The notes under the pieces are model-generated. The model saw nothing but the letters and a program-made list of their open reading frames with translations. It made no database searches and was not told the origin of the DNA. A DNA stretch of 64,000 bases from Rhizobium johnstonii 3841. GTDB lineage: Bacteria > Pseudomonadota > Alphaproteobacteria > Rhizobiales > Rhizobiaceae. Both the position numbers and the translations under genes were made by a program. The number at the start of each line of letters is the position of its first letter. The first letter of the stretch is position 1. Location: contig NC_008380.1 in assembly GCF_000009265.1 (NCBI RefSeq), positions 4,733,501-4,797,500 of the forward strand, written 5' to 3'. Of this stretch, positions 17,357 through 26,972 are shown in pieces.

Positions 17357-18966
17357 ACGCCATAATTTTAGACGGTGACAGCCTGACGATCAAAGATACC
17401 GTTCGCATCGCGCGCCAGGGCGCCAAGGTAGCGCTCGCCGATGCAGCGCGCGCCGAAATCATCAAGGTGAGAAACTATATCGAGGAAAACTGGCTGACCG
17501 AAAACGCGCCGCCGACCTACGGCTTCAACACCGGCGTCGGCAAGCTCAAGGATTATGCCATCAACCAGGCCGACAACGACCGCTTCCAGCGCAATATCGT
17601 GCTCTCGCATTGCTCCGGCATCGGAGAGCCGGCATCAGAAGAAATCGTCCGCGCCATGATGGCCGTCCGCATCAACGCCTTCTGCCTCGGAGTTTCCGGC
17701 CTGAGGATCGAGGTGGTCGATCGTCTCGTCGAGATGCTGAACCGCGGCGTTCATCCTGTCGTGCCGATTCAGGGATCGGTCGGCGCGTCTGGCGATCTGG
17801 CGCCGCTCGCGCACATGGTTTCGGTGCTGATCGGCTACGTGGAGGCGGAAGCCTATTACCAGGGCGAACGCATGCCGGCGCCGCAGGCTCTGGAAAAAGC
17901 CGGCATCTCCCCAATTGTTTTTGATCTCAAGGCGAAGGACTGCCTTGCCCTCATCAATGGCAACAGCCTCTGCGCGGCCATGGCGGTTCTCAACCTCCAC
18001 GACGCCGAGATGCTGATGAAGACCGCCGATGCGGCCGGCGCGCTCAGTCTGGAGGCGATCCGCGGCGAGCAGGCGGCATTCGATCCCCGCATTCATCTCG
18101 TGCGCAAGCAGCCCGGGCAGATCGCGACTGCGGAAAATATCCGTCGCATTATCGAGGGCAGCCGTCGCACGACCGAGGCAGCACGTGCGGTGCGCCTCGA
18201 GGACGATATCCTGCATCCGAAACACACCGCCCGAATCCAGGATCAGTATTCCTTCCGTTGCCTGCCGCAGGTGCATGGAAGCTGCCGCGACCAGCTGGAG
18301 CACGCCAAGGAGTTGATCACGCGCGAACTCAACGCCGCGACCGATAATCCGCTGGTCTTCTGGAACGAACTCGGCGCGCTGGAATTCCTGTCCGGCGGCA
18401 ACTTTCATTGCGAACCCATCGCTTTTGCCATGGACTTGCTGACCATCGCTTTGGTGGAAATCGGCAATATTTCCGAGCGCCGCCTGTTTTCGCTTTGCGA
18501 CACGACATTGAACTACGGCCTGCCGCCGAACCTCGCCGGCAAGCCGATCGGCCTCAATTACGGCTATGGCATCATCTCGACGGCAGCGGCGTCCGTCGCA
18601 TCGGAAAACAAGACGCTGGCTTTCCCCGCCGTTGCCGATACCATCCCGACCAAGAGCAGCCAGGAAGACCATGTTTCGATGGCGACATGGGCATGCCGCA
18701 AGACGCGTCAGGTGGTCGACAACATGCCGAAGATCCTTGGTGTCGAATGCCTGCTTGCCGCCCGCGCCATCTTCCTGACCGAAGAGGCACTCGGCGGCTA
18801 CAAGCTCGGAGCCGGCAGCCAGGCGCTCTATGACGCGCTTCGCGACGCGATCCCGTTCCAGCAGGAGGACAGCTACATGCCCAAGCAGACCACACCGGCT
18901 CTCGAGATCGTGCGGTCCGGCGCATTTCTCGAGACCATCGAGAACAAGATCGGCGCCCTGAAATAG
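17353..18966 (+). CDS. hutH: Histidine ammonia-lyase-type aromatic amino acid lyase
   Basis: This 537-aa enzyme removes ammonia from histidine (giving urocanate) or a related aromatic amino acid through a self-made MIO group. The MIO triad Ala-Ser-Gly is at residues 145-147 within GSVGASGDL. YGFNTGVG supplies the catalytic Tyr, and LSHCSGIGEP carries the Ser-His pair seen in histidine-specific lyases. SENKTLAFPA and QEDHVSM are family motifs. AAGGA lies before ATG 17353. It is not in a hut operon here; it follows an ABC importer and precedes an aminotransferase, so the true substrate may be a histidine analogue or another aromatic amino acid. Confidence 0.85.
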   Translation: MNAIILDGDSLTIKDTVRIARQGAKVALADAARAEIIKVRNYIEENWLTENAPPTYGFNTGVGKLKDYAINQADNDRFQRNIVLSHCSGIGEPASEEIVRAMMAVRINAFCLGVSGLRIEVVDRLVEMLNRGVHPVVPIQGSVGASGDLAPLAHMVSVLIGYVEAEAYYQGERMPAPQALEKAGISPIVFDLKAKDCLALINGNSLCAAMAVLNLHDAEMLMKTADAAGALSLEAIRGEQAAFDPRIHLVRKQPGQIATAENIRRIIEGSRRTTEAARAVRLEDDILHPKHTARIQDQYSFRCLPQVHGSCRDQLEHAKELITRELNAATDNPLVFWNELGALEFLSGGNFHCEPIAFAMDLLTIALVEIGNISERRLFSLCDTTLNYGLPPNLAGKPIGLNYGYGIISTAAASVASENKTLAFPAVADTIPTKSSQEDHVSMATWACRKTRQVVDNMPKILGVECLLAARAIFLTEEALGGYKLGAGSQALYDALRDAIPFQQEDSYMPKQTTPALEIVRSGAFLETIENKIGALK

Positions 18967-19051
18967 GCGGGCCGGCTGATTTACGCTGCGGCCGCATCAT
19001 GAAGCGCCGGCGTTTCATCGCCGCCCGCAATTCCCCTGACCGGAGAGAACT

Positions 19052-20242
19052 ATGTTCGATGATCTGATAATGCCGCCAGCCGACAAGATCCTGTCGTTGA
19101 TGCCGATTTTCCGGCAGGACAGTCGTTCGAACAAGATCGATCTCGGCGTCGGAGTCTACCGCGACGCCTCCGGTACGACGCCGATCCCGCGGGCGGTGAG
19201 GGAGGCAGAAAAGCGAATCCATACCGCGCAGACGACCAAGGCCTATGTCGGCCCGGCCGGGGATCCTGTTTTTTGCGATCTCATCGGCAGGCTTGTCTTC
19301 GGCGAGGCAGCGCCGTGGGAGCGAATTCGCGGCATCCAGACGCCGGGCGGAGCAGGCGCCTTGACGGTGCTCGCCGGCCTGATCTCCCTGGCGCGCCCGG
19401 GTGCAGCGGTCCATGTGCCCGATCCGACCTGGGTGAACCATGTGTCGATCCTCGAAGACAACGGGCTTCGGGTCGTCACTTACCCGTACCTCGATCGCCG
19501 GACAGGCGAAGTGGATTTCGACACCCTGCTTGATCATTTCTCACGGTCGGAACGGGGCGACATCGTGTTGCTGCACGGCTGCTGCCACAATCCGACCGGC
19601 GCCGACCCGAGCCGTTCGCAATGGCAGGCGCTGGCGGAGATCATCGCCGAGCGCGGGCTCGTTCCGCTGGTCGATATCGCTTATCAAGGGTTTGGCGAGG
19701 GTCTCGAGGACGATGCCTTCGTGGTACGGCTGCTCGCCGGCATGGTTCCGGAAATGCTCGTCTCCTCGTCATGCTCGAAGAATTTCGGAATCTATCGCGA
19801 GCGTACAGGTGCCGCATTCATTCTCGCCAGGAACGCGGATCGGGCGGATGCAGCCAAGGCGCAACTCACGGTGCGAGCCCGTGTCGTCTATTCGATGCCG
19901 CCGGATCATGGCTCGGCTATAGTTCGCACCGTCCTGGAGGACCCTGCACTCGCGGCCGACTGGCGCGCCGAACTGGACGATATGCGCTCCAGCATTCTGT
20001 CGCTGCGCCAGGGGCTTGCTGCCTCGTTCCGGCGTTTCACCAATGGCAGCGACTACGATTTCCTCGCCAAGAACAAAGGCATGTTTTCGCTGATCGGTCT
20101 GACACCCGGAGAAGCCGTGATGCTGCGCGAGCAGCACGCCATCTACATCGTCGAGGACGGACGCATCAATGTCGCCGGGCTGCAGGCCAGCCAGATCGAC
20201 ACCTTTGCGGAAGCCGTTCTGGCAGTTCGCGGGAAACGCTGA
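19052..20242 (+). CDS. Aspartate/aromatic amino acid aminotransferase (class I)
   Basis: This 396-aa PLP enzyme of the AspC/TyrB branch has KIDLGVGVYRD near the N-terminus, HGCCHNPTGAD (PLP-binding Asn), DIAYQGFGEGLEDD, and the Schiff-base Lys in SSSCSKNFGIYRERTG. It transfers the amino group of aspartate or aromatic amino acids to 2-oxoglutarate. It follows the ammonia-lyase gene by 85 bp and may feed the same catabolic pathway. Confidence 0.9.
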   Translation: MFDDLIMPPADKILSLMPIFRQDSRSNKIDLGVGVYRDASGTTPIPRAVREAEKRIHTAQTTKAYVGPAGDPVFCDLIGRLVFGEAAPWERIRGIQTPGGAGALTVLAGLISLARPGAAVHVPDPTWVNHVSILEDNGLRVVTYPYLDRRTGEVDFDTLLDHFSRSERGDIVLLHGCCHNPTGADPSRSQWQALAEIIAERGLVPLVDIAYQGFGEGLEDDAFVVRLLAGMVPEMLVSSSCSKNFGIYRERTGAAFILARNADRADAAKAQLTVRARVVYSMPPDHGSAIVRTVLEDPALAADWRAELDDMRSSILSLRQGLAASFRRFTNGSDYDFLAKNKGMFSLIGLTPGEAVMLREQHAIYIVEDGRINVAGLQASQIDTFAEAVLAVRGKR

Positions 20243-20350
20243 TCGGCATCCGTTTGAGGCCAGAGACAAGAACTATTGGTGCTTCCTTCCGCCGACGGCG
20301 TTCCCTACAATCTTGCCTGTTCTCCCCCGAGCCCTGGAAATGAGGTTTTC

Positions 20351-22153
20351 ATGAGCACGCTTACCCGCTTCTCCGTTCAGCCGCTCTCGACCATGACCCG
20401 CCGTCTTGCGGATGTCGCCTCCGCTCGTCGCGAACCAGACCTGGTCATCCAGGGCGCACGCGTCTTGTCCACCTATTCGGAGCGCTTTCTCGACGGACGC
20501 GAAGTCTGGATTTCGGGGGGCCGCATCGCAGCCGTGAAGCCGGCCGGCAGCTACAGAGGCGGGAGCGCCAAGCTCTACGACGCCAGGGGCGGCATCATCG
20601 CGCCCGGTCTGGTCGATCCGCATATCCATATCGAATCCTCGATGGTGACGGCCTGCGCCTATGCCGAAGCGGCGCTCCTCAACGGCACGACGACGATCTT
20701 CTGCGACAGCCACGAGATCGGCAACGTCATGGACGTCGCCGGCGTCGAGGCCATGCTCGAGGACGCACGGCAGGCGCCGCTGTCGATCTTCCTGACCGTG
20801 CCGAGCACCGTGCCGGCGACGACGCCGGATCTGGAAACGGCCGGCGGCGACCTGACGCCGGACAAGATCGCTGCCCTGTTCGACAAGTGGCCGGAAGCCG
20901 TGGCTCTCGGTGAGAAGATGGATTTTGTCCCCGTTGCGATGGGCGACGAGCGCAGCCATGCGATCCTGGCTGCAGCGCTCGGGCGCGGCAGGCCGGTATC
21001 GGGCCATGTCTACGGACGAGAGTTCGTTGCCGCCTATGCCGCATCCGGCGTTACCGACACGCATGAAGCCATCGACCGCGGCATTGCCGACGACCTGCTG
21101 GAAGCCGGCGTGTGGATCTTCCTGCGCGGCGGCCCGCCGACAACACCCTGGCATTCGCTGCCGCAGGCGATCAAGACGATCACCGAGCTCGGCGCTTCCC
21201 ACAAGCGCGTGGCCGTCTGCACCGACGACCGTGATGCCGAAGATCTGCTTGCCTTCGGCCTGGACTGGGTAACGCGCGAAGCAGTGAAATACGGCATGAG
21301 GCCGGAAGAGGCCTGGGCGATGGGTTCGCTGCACGGCGCGACGCGGTTCGGCATGGAAGGCGAAATCGGAGGTCTGGGCGGCGGGCGCCGCGCCGACCTT
21401 GTGCTTCTCAGCGACGACCTTACGCCTGTTAGCACCTGGTATGGCGGCAAGCTCGTCGTCGACAGTAAGAAGATCACGCCGATCCTCGACGAAGCCTTGT
21501 CGAAACCGTATCGCTATCCGGATGCCGCCTACCACACGGTCAAACTGCCAAAAAATCTCAAGCTGACACCGGACCTGCCGACGGAGACGGTCGTCGCTCA
21601 TACGATCAAGACGGAGCTGCCTGGCATTACCCTCGGCCATGTCACCGTCACGCTAGAACCGGCCAATGACTGGCAGGCCCATTTCGACAAGCACGACCTC
21701 TGCTTCGTGACGGTGGTGGAGCGTCACGGCAAGTCTGCCGGCAATGTCGCCCACGGACTGCTCAACGGCTTCGGGCTCAGACAGGGCGCTGTCGCATCCT
21801 CGGTCGGCCACGACAGCCACAACATCATCGTCGCCGGCACCAATGCCGCGGACATGCAGGTGGCGCTCGACGCGATCGAGGAAAAGCAGGGTGGCGTCTG
21901 TGTCGTCATGGACGGCAAGGTGACGGCCATGGTGCCGCTGCCGATCGCCGGGCTTTTGTCCGACAAGCGCGTGCACCAGGTCGCCGACGAGGTAAAGGCC
22001 TTGAAGCTCGAATGGGAAAAGGCAGGCTGCACCATCGCCTATATGGGCTTCAACCTTATCCCGCTATCAGTCATCCCGGAAATCCGGATAACCGACAAGG
22101 GCCTGGTGCTGGTGCCGGAAATGGTGATCTCGCCGCTCTTCGAAAAGGCCTGA
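20351..22153 (+). CDS. ade: Adenine deaminase
   Basis: This 600-aa metal-dependent amidohydrolase converts adenine to hypoxanthine plus ammonia. DPHIHIESSM is the family metal-site signature, followed by FCDSHEIGNVMD and GHVYGREF; the C-terminal domain contains SVGHDSHNIIV. ATG 20351 has GAGG upstream. Relatives with this architecture include true adenine deaminases, so purine salvage or catabolism is likely, though members acting on other ring compounds exist. A RIME-type palindrome lies just downstream. Confidence 0.88.
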   Translation: MSTLTRFSVQPLSTMTRRLADVASARREPDLVIQGARVLSTYSERFLDGREVWISGGRIAAVKPAGSYRGGSAKLYDARGGIIAPGLVDPHIHIESSMVTACAYAEAALLNGTTTIFCDSHEIGNVMDVAGVEAMLEDARQAPLSIFLTVPSTVPATTPDLETAGGDLTPDKIAALFDKWPEAVALGEKMDFVPVAMGDERSHAILAAALGRGRPVSGHVYGREFVAAYAASGVTDTHEAIDRGIADDLLEAGVWIFLRGGPPTTPWHSLPQAIKTITELGASHKRVAVCTDDRDAEDLLAFGLDWVTREAVKYGMRPEEAWAMGSLHGATRFGMEGEIGGLGGGRRADLVLLSDDLTPVSTWYGGKLVVDSKKITPILDEALSKPYRYPDAAYHTVKLPKNLKLTPDLPTETVVAHTIKTELPGITLGHVTVTLEPANDWQAHFDKHDLCFVTVVERHGKSAGNVAHGLLNGFGLRQGAVASSVGHDSHNIIVAGTNAADMQVALDAIEEKQGGVCVVMDGKVTAMVPLPIAGLLSDKRVHQVADEVKALKLEWEKAGCTIAYMGFNLIPLSVIPEIRITDKGLVLVPEMVISPLFEKA

Positions 22154-22216
22154 ACGCTGGCAATCTGATGGTGAAAGAGGTTCGCCGTGACGGGGCAAGA
22201 AAACCGAACTCGTCGT

Positions 22217-22268
22217 TAGAGCATGATTCAGATTTTAGGCCGATCGGGCCTAAAATCATCCTGATCTA
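22217..22268. repeat. Rhizobial intergenic palindrome (RIME-like, element A)
   Basis: GATTTTAGGCC (22231-22241) and GGCCTAAAATC (22247-22257) are perfect inverted arms with a 5-base loop. Flanks TTAGAGCATGAT and ATCCTGATCTAG complete the unit. The same unit occurs in opposite orientation at 37799-37848. It may also end ade transcription. Confidence 0.75.
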
Positions 22269-22288
22269 GCGAACCACCATCTATAACG

Positions 22289-22546
22289 TTAGGCATCGAG
22301 CGCACCTCGTTTGGCAATCGAGATCAGCTCCTTGAAGTGCGTAACAATCCTACCTTCGCGGCTAGCGTCCTCCGCTTCCCAACCGAACTTCCACGCGTCG
22401 TGACGCGCAAGCCAATCGCCGAGAGCGCCGGTATCACCAGTCGGCATCCTATGGGCGGCGAGGTATGGGTTTTCGTGAGCCTTCAGGCCGAGCACCCGCG
22501 CCCTGGAGCCTGCTTCCTGTAAATCAATCAGCTCTTCAATTGTCAT
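22289..22546 (-). CDS. Small protein with Rmf/CrpP-like pattern
   Basis: An 85-aa protein starts at ATG 22546 behind a GGGGG ribosome site. An open frame extends to 22594 without support. It contains G-x2-A-x3-G-x2-A-x-ENPY and, after a spacer, a W...W..GW stretch (DAWKFGWEAE), which resembles the Gly/Cys-Pro-Tyr ... Trp-x2-GW pattern of the ribosome modulation factor/CrpP superfamily. Members of that group bind ribosomes or occur on mobile elements. The resemblance is by eye only. The gene stands alone between ade and the TRAP operon, pointing left. Confidence 0.5.
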   Translation of the reverse strand: MTIEELIDLQEAGSRARVLGLKAHENPYLAAHRMPTGDTGALGDWLARHDAWKFGWEAEDASREGRIVTHFKELISIAKRGALDA

Positions 22547-22767
22547 ACGCGATCCCCCACGATGCCGGCGACGGTAGCATCGCAGTCCGTGCATGCAAGC
22601 GAATGCTAATTAATGGGTTAATTTGGCACAGTTGCGTGACAAGCGGCGCAGCATAACGATCTGATATAGCAACATAACGTTTCCTGATCGAAGACGTTGC
22701 TTTACCGATTGTACCCCTGAGAAAGGCCGCACATACTCTTGGTCATAACAATGACAAAGAGGGTAAC

Positions 22768-23766
22768 ATGTTAGAATTCAATATCATGCGGGCTCACGCC
22801 GGTCGCCTTTCCATGTCCACCATCGCCGGCATCCTGTTGCTTTGCGCCGGCCAAGCGAATGCCGAAACTCTTCGGCTCGCCCACGCGTCAAGCTCGAAGA
22901 GCCTCATCCAGGAGGCTGTCGTCATGTTCGCCGACAAGCTCGCCGGCGAAACCAAGGGCGGCCTTACCGTCCAGATTTTTCCAGATGGTCAGTTGGGCGA
23001 TGAGGGACCGATCGCCGATGGTGTCGGCTCCGGCTCCATCGATATCGGGCTAGGCGGCGTTGCGGATGCGATCGATCCGAAGCTCAACGTCGTCACCTTG
23101 CCGTTCTTGTTTTCCGATGCAAACGCAGCGCACACCTTTCTCGACGGACCAATCGGGAAAAAGGTCTTCGACACGGGTGCAGACAACGGCTTCAAGATGC
23201 TCGGCGCGCTTGATTCCGGTTTCCGTCAATTTGCAACCGTCAGCAAATCAATCGCCACGCCGGAGGATATCAAGGGTCTGAAGCTGCGGACGCCGCCGAA
23301 CCCCGTCATTCTCGCAACCATCGAACAGCTGGGCGCCCTGCCGCAATCGATTCCATTCGGGGAGGTCTATACCTCGCTGCAATCACATGTGGTCGACGGC
23401 GTGGAGCCGGAAATACGCGATTTCGCGGATCAGAAATGGTACGAAAGCGCGAAGTTCCTATCGGTCTCGAACTATATCTGGACGCCAAATTACTGGTTCA
23501 TGAACAAGGAGCGCTTCGACGCTCTGAGCCCGGAAAACCAGGCTGCGGTGACCAAGGCAGTGGAAGAGACGACGATCTGGTACCGCGGAAAACTCGACGA
23601 GGTCTATGCCCAGGTCATTGAGGACCTCAAGTCGAAGGGCGTCACCGTAACGACGGTGGACACGGCACCCTTCCGTGCGATGGTTGATCCTGTCTATGTG
23701 AAATTCGGGGCGGAATGGGGCGGCGATCTGGTGTCGTCCGTGCGCTCGGCAGCAGCCGGAAAATAG
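22768..23766 (+). CDS. TRAP transporter substrate-binding protein (DctP family)
   Basis: This 332-aa periplasmic protein has a signal peptide with likely cleavage after ANA (about residue 32) and then ETLRLAHASSSKS. DctP features include the PDGQLGDEGPIADGV segment, KGLKLRTPPNP with the conserved carboxylate-binding Arg, and QSIPFGEVYTSLQSHVVDGV. GAGGG precedes ATG 22768. The ligand is probably an organic acid or a zwitterionic amino compound; the co-encoded aminotransferase suggests the latter. Confidence 0.92.
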   Translation: MLEFNIMRAHAGRLSMSTIAGILLLCAGQANAETLRLAHASSSKSLIQEAVVMFADKLAGETKGGLTVQIFPDGQLGDEGPIADGVGSGSIDIGLGGVADAIDPKLNVVTLPFLFSDANAAHTFLDGPIGKKVFDTGADNGFKMLGALDSGFRQFATVSKSIATPEDIKGLKLRTPPNPVILATIEQLGALPQSIPFGEVYTSLQSHVVDGVEPEIRDFADQKWYESAKFLSVSNYIWTPNYWFMNKERFDALSPENQAAVTKAVEETTIWYRGKLDEVYAQVIEDLKSKGVTVTTVDTAPFRAMVDPVYVKFGAEWGGDLVSSVRSAAAGK

Positions 23767-23860
23767 GCAATGCCTGCGGCGAGGATGCGATCGGTCCTCC
23801 GACGTGTCCTTACCGCATTCGTTGCCCGTGCAGCCACGTCCTCCTTTGATGGAAAGCCCC

Positions 23861-24325
23861 ATGAAACGCCTCGCTTCTTCAGCGGTCTTCGTGATGACGA
23901 TCGTTGGTGTCCTCGTTGTCGTCGCCCTAATCCTTTCTACCGGGCTTGGCGCCGTGGGCCGGTATCTCGGTCTTTCCGGTATCACTTGGTCATTTGAAAT
24001 GGTCGGTATCCTGTTCTTGTGGACGACCGCGATCGGTGCTGTTCTGTCGGAGGTCGCCGGCGAAAATGTTTCCATCGACGGCAACACGTCCACCAGTGGC
24101 CGGAACCGCTGGTTTCGCATCTATCACAATCTCATCCTGCTCGCCGTTGCCGCCGCCTTTCTGTGGAGCGGCAAGGCCATGCTTGCGCGCACGGGATTTG
24201 TTCCGACCCCCGTTATGCGCGCGCCGAGTTGGACCGTTCAGAGCATCATCGTCTTCATGGGCGCCACTCTCGCCGTCATCGCCATTGCTCGTATTGTTTC
24301 AGCATTCCGGGAGCGTAGGCAATGA
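23861..24325 (+). CDS. TRAP transporter small permease (DctQ family)
   Basis: This 154-aa inner-membrane protein has four hydrophobic helices and the family motif WSFEMVGILFLWTTAIGAV between helices 1 and 2. ATG 23861 is the first sensible start after the binding protein. It overlaps the large permease by ATGA and forms the membrane complex with it. Confidence 0.88.
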   Translation: MKRLASSAVFVMTIVGVLVVVALILSTGLGAVGRYLGLSGITWSFEMVGILFLWTTAIGAVLSEVAGENVSIDGNTSTSGRNRWFRIYHNLILLAVAAAFLWSGKAMLARTGFVPTPVMRAPSWTVQSIIVFMGATLAVIAIARIVSAFRERRQ

Positions 24326-25608
24326 CACTTCTGGTTCTCTTCGGCGTCTTCGCCATCACGCTCTACACTGGTGTGCCGGTCGCATGGTCGATCGCGTTTT
24401 CCACCCTTGTCGTCATTTATTTCGGTCTGGTTCCGCTCCCACCCTCCTGGTTTGCGCAACAGGTCTATATGGGAGCCGATTCCATTTCATTGGCGTCCAT
24501 CCCGCTGTTTCTCGTCGCCGGCGGCATCATGAACGAGGGTGGCCTGACACGCCGGATCATCGACCTTGCCAATGACATGGTCGGATGGGTGCGAGGAGGA
24601 TTGGGTGTCGTCAATGTCGCGACCTGCATGATTTATGGCGGAATTACCGGATCGGCCACGGCCGACACAGGTGCTGTCGGCGCCATCATGATCCCGGCGA
24701 TGGCCGAACGGGGCTATCCAAGAGACTTCTCTGCAGCCGTCACCGCTGCGGCCGGTACGCTCGGCATCATTCTTCCGCCGAGCGTTGTGATGATCATGTA
24801 CGGGGTCATAACGGATACATCGATTGGTGGGCTATTTGCAGCAGGCATCATTCCGGGTCTTATGTTGGCGGTCACATTCATGCTCACGGCCTGGTGGGTC
24901 GGGGTGAAGGAGAACTTTCCAAAGTCGGAGACCCGTCCGACCGTAACAAGCTTCAGCAAGCACCTTTTGCGGGCACTCCCTGCGTTAATGATGCCTATTG
25001 CGGTTCTCAGTTCCATGCTGAGTGGGCTTGCGACAACGACGGAGGCTGCTTTCGTCGCAGTGGTCTGGGCTCTTCTGGTCGGAGGCGTCCTCTACCGCGA
25101 AATTACCTTGGCCGGCCTTTGGAAGATCGGGGTGGAGACGGTACGCATGACCGGCGCGATCATGATCATCATGGCTGTTTCCGTTCCGTTTTCCTGGATA
25201 CTGACCGTCGAGCAGATTCCGCAATGGACCGCCGGGCTCCTTCATGCTTGGGGAGCCGGTCCGACAATCACCATCCTGCTCATCCTGGCGCTTCTGACCT
25301 TCGTCGGCACCTGGGCGGACCTTGGGCCTTCGTTGATCATCCTCGCACCGATATTACATCCGATCGGCATCGAAGCCGGGCTTCAGCCCTATCAGCTTGG
25401 TCTGATCTTCACCATGGCGCTGGGTATCGGATTGTTCACCCCACCGGTGGGCACCAACATCTTCGTCGTCTGCAACGTCGCCAAGGTCGGGGTGAACGCG
25501 GTTACGCGCAGGCTTATCCCGTTCTTCATTACCAGCAACATCTGCCTCCTGCTCGTCGCCTTCATTCCGGAGACGACGGAATGGCTTCCGCGTTACTTCG
25601 GGTTCTAG
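24322..25608 (+). CDS. TRAP transporter large permease (DctM family)
   Basis: This 428-aa protein has about 12 transmembrane helices and carries the family's characteristic GSATADTGAVGAIMIPAM segment and FTPPVGTNIFVVCNV near the C-terminus. It mediates Na+-coupled uptake of the solute handed over by the DctP protein. Confidence 0.93.
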   Translation: MTLLVLFGVFAITLYTGVPVAWSIAFSTLVVIYFGLVPLPPSWFAQQVYMGADSISLASIPLFLVAGGIMNEGGLTRRIIDLANDMVGWVRGGLGVVNVATCMIYGGITGSATADTGAVGAIMIPAMAERGYPRDFSAAVTAAAGTLGIILPPSVVMIMYGVITDTSIGGLFAAGIIPGLMLAVTFMLTAWWVGVKENFPKSETRPTVTSFSKHLLRALPALMMPIAVLSSMLSGLATTTEAAFVAVVWALLVGGVLYREITLAGLWKIGVETVRMTGAIMIIMAVSVPFSWILTVEQIPQWTAGLLHAWGAGPTITILLILALLTFVGTWADLGPSLIILAPILHPIGIEAGLQPYQLGLIFTMALGIGLFTPPVGTNIFVVCNVAKVGVNAVTRRLIPFFITSNICLLLVAFIPETTEWLPRYFGF

Positions 25609-25643
25609 CAACCGTCCGTGGCCGCAACGAATGGACAAATACG

Positions 25644-26879
25644 ATGACGACACATCTGGTTGGGGGAATCTCCAGCGCCGGGCGGGCCTTGCCACCGATG
25701 GACGGCAAACCCTTTGTCGCCCGACGGTCCCAAGGTGCCTATATCTGGGACGACAGACAGTGCCAATATATCGATACGGCGCTCGGATTTGGGGCGACGG
25801 TGATCGGTCATGCGAACCCGCTGGTTGTCGAGGCCGTCACTGCCGCCCTGCGCAACGGGCCGATGCCGGCCTTTGCCCATGATGGAGAGGAGGAAGCTGC
25901 CGGCGTGCTGACCGCTGCAACGCAGCATTTGTCGCGGGCGATTTTTACCAATACCGGTAGCGAGGCTGTTCATCTCGCTTGCCGGCTCGCTCGCGCTGCC
26001 ACGGGCCGCTCCTATATCGCAAAAATGGCTGCCGGCTATGATGGCTGGTATGACGATGTCACGCTCGGCCAGGCGGGATCCGCCGATGCGGCAATGCTCA
26101 CAAATGCAAGGCCGGTGCACGAGCGAACCACGCTGCTGCGCTTCAACGACTTCGATGACGTCGATCAACTGTTCGCGGAAAACAGTGGCATCGCTGCCGT
26201 CATCCTGGAACCGATGCTGGCCAATGCGGGATGCATCCCGGCAGCGCCCGGATATCTTGCGCATGTGGAAGCGACGGCGCGGCGCCATGGCGCGCTTGTC
26301 ATTCTCGACGAAGTGCTGATGGGATTTCGCACGCGTTTCGGGCTGACGGGGCATAGCATGGAGGTGGAAGCAGATCTGGCCACCGTCGGCAAAGCCATCG
26401 GCAGTGGCGTCGCAGTGGCCGCTGTCGTCGGTCGACCCGACCTCATGGCGCTTGCAGAAGAGGGTACGGTCAATCGCGCCGGGACTTACAGCGGCAATCC
26501 TGTTGCCACAGCCGCCGTCACCGCAACGTTTCAGGTTCTGAAAGACCTCGATTACGCTGCCTTGCTGGCGCGCGGCGAGCGTTTGAGACACGGTATAAGT
26601 TCCGCGTTCGCTAAATGCGGTAGGACAGTTACGACCTCGGGGGAAGGCTCTGTATTTACAATCTGGTTTGCCGATAGCCCGCCCTCAAACTACGCAGAGA
26701 CACTGAGCAGGGCAAATGCCGTCATGACCCTCAAACTTCATGAGGCGCTGCGTCGCCGCGGGCTGTTGATCATGCCGTTTGCCTTCGGTCGTCTCTATCT
26801 TTCCGATGCCCATACTGATGGCGTTATCGACGAGATGATCGGTATTTTTGAAAACGCCGCAAGAGACATGGCGGCTTAG
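25644..26879 (+). CDS. Class III aminotransferase, glutamate-1-semialdehyde aminomutase-like
   Basis: This 411-aa PLP enzyme shows the class III pattern: FTNTGSEAVHLACRLARA for PLP phosphate binding, ILDEVLMGFRT with the cofactor Asp, and the Schiff-base Lys in TVGKAIGSG. It is related to HemL but sits in a TRAP transport operon, so it is more likely a catabolic aminotransferase for the imported amino compound than a heme enzyme. ATG 25644 lies 35 bp after the DctM stop. Confidence 0.88.
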   Translation: MTTHLVGGISSAGRALPPMDGKPFVARRSQGAYIWDDRQCQYIDTALGFGATVIGHANPLVVEAVTAALRNGPMPAFAHDGEEEAAGVLTAATQHLSRAIFTNTGSEAVHLACRLARAATGRSYIAKMAAGYDGWYDDVTLGQAGSADAAMLTNARPVHERTTLLRFNDFDDVDQLFAENSGIAAVILEPMLANAGCIPAAPGYLAHVEATARRHGALVILDEVLMGFRTRFGLTGHSMEVEADLATVGKAIGSGVAVAAVVGRPDLMALAEEGTVNRAGTYSGNPVATAAVTATFQVLKDLDYAALLARGERLRHGISSAFAKCGRTVTTSGEGSVFTIWFADSPPSNYAETLSRANAVMTLKLHEALRRRGLLIMPFAFGRLYLSDAHTDGVIDEMIGIFENAARDMAA

Positions 26880-26972
26880 CCAATTTGCTGTTTTGGGATC
26901 CTGAAAACCATATGCCTTGCAACTGGCCGTTCGCCGGATCGCGACCCTGATCACGGCGACCAGTAGATAGTG

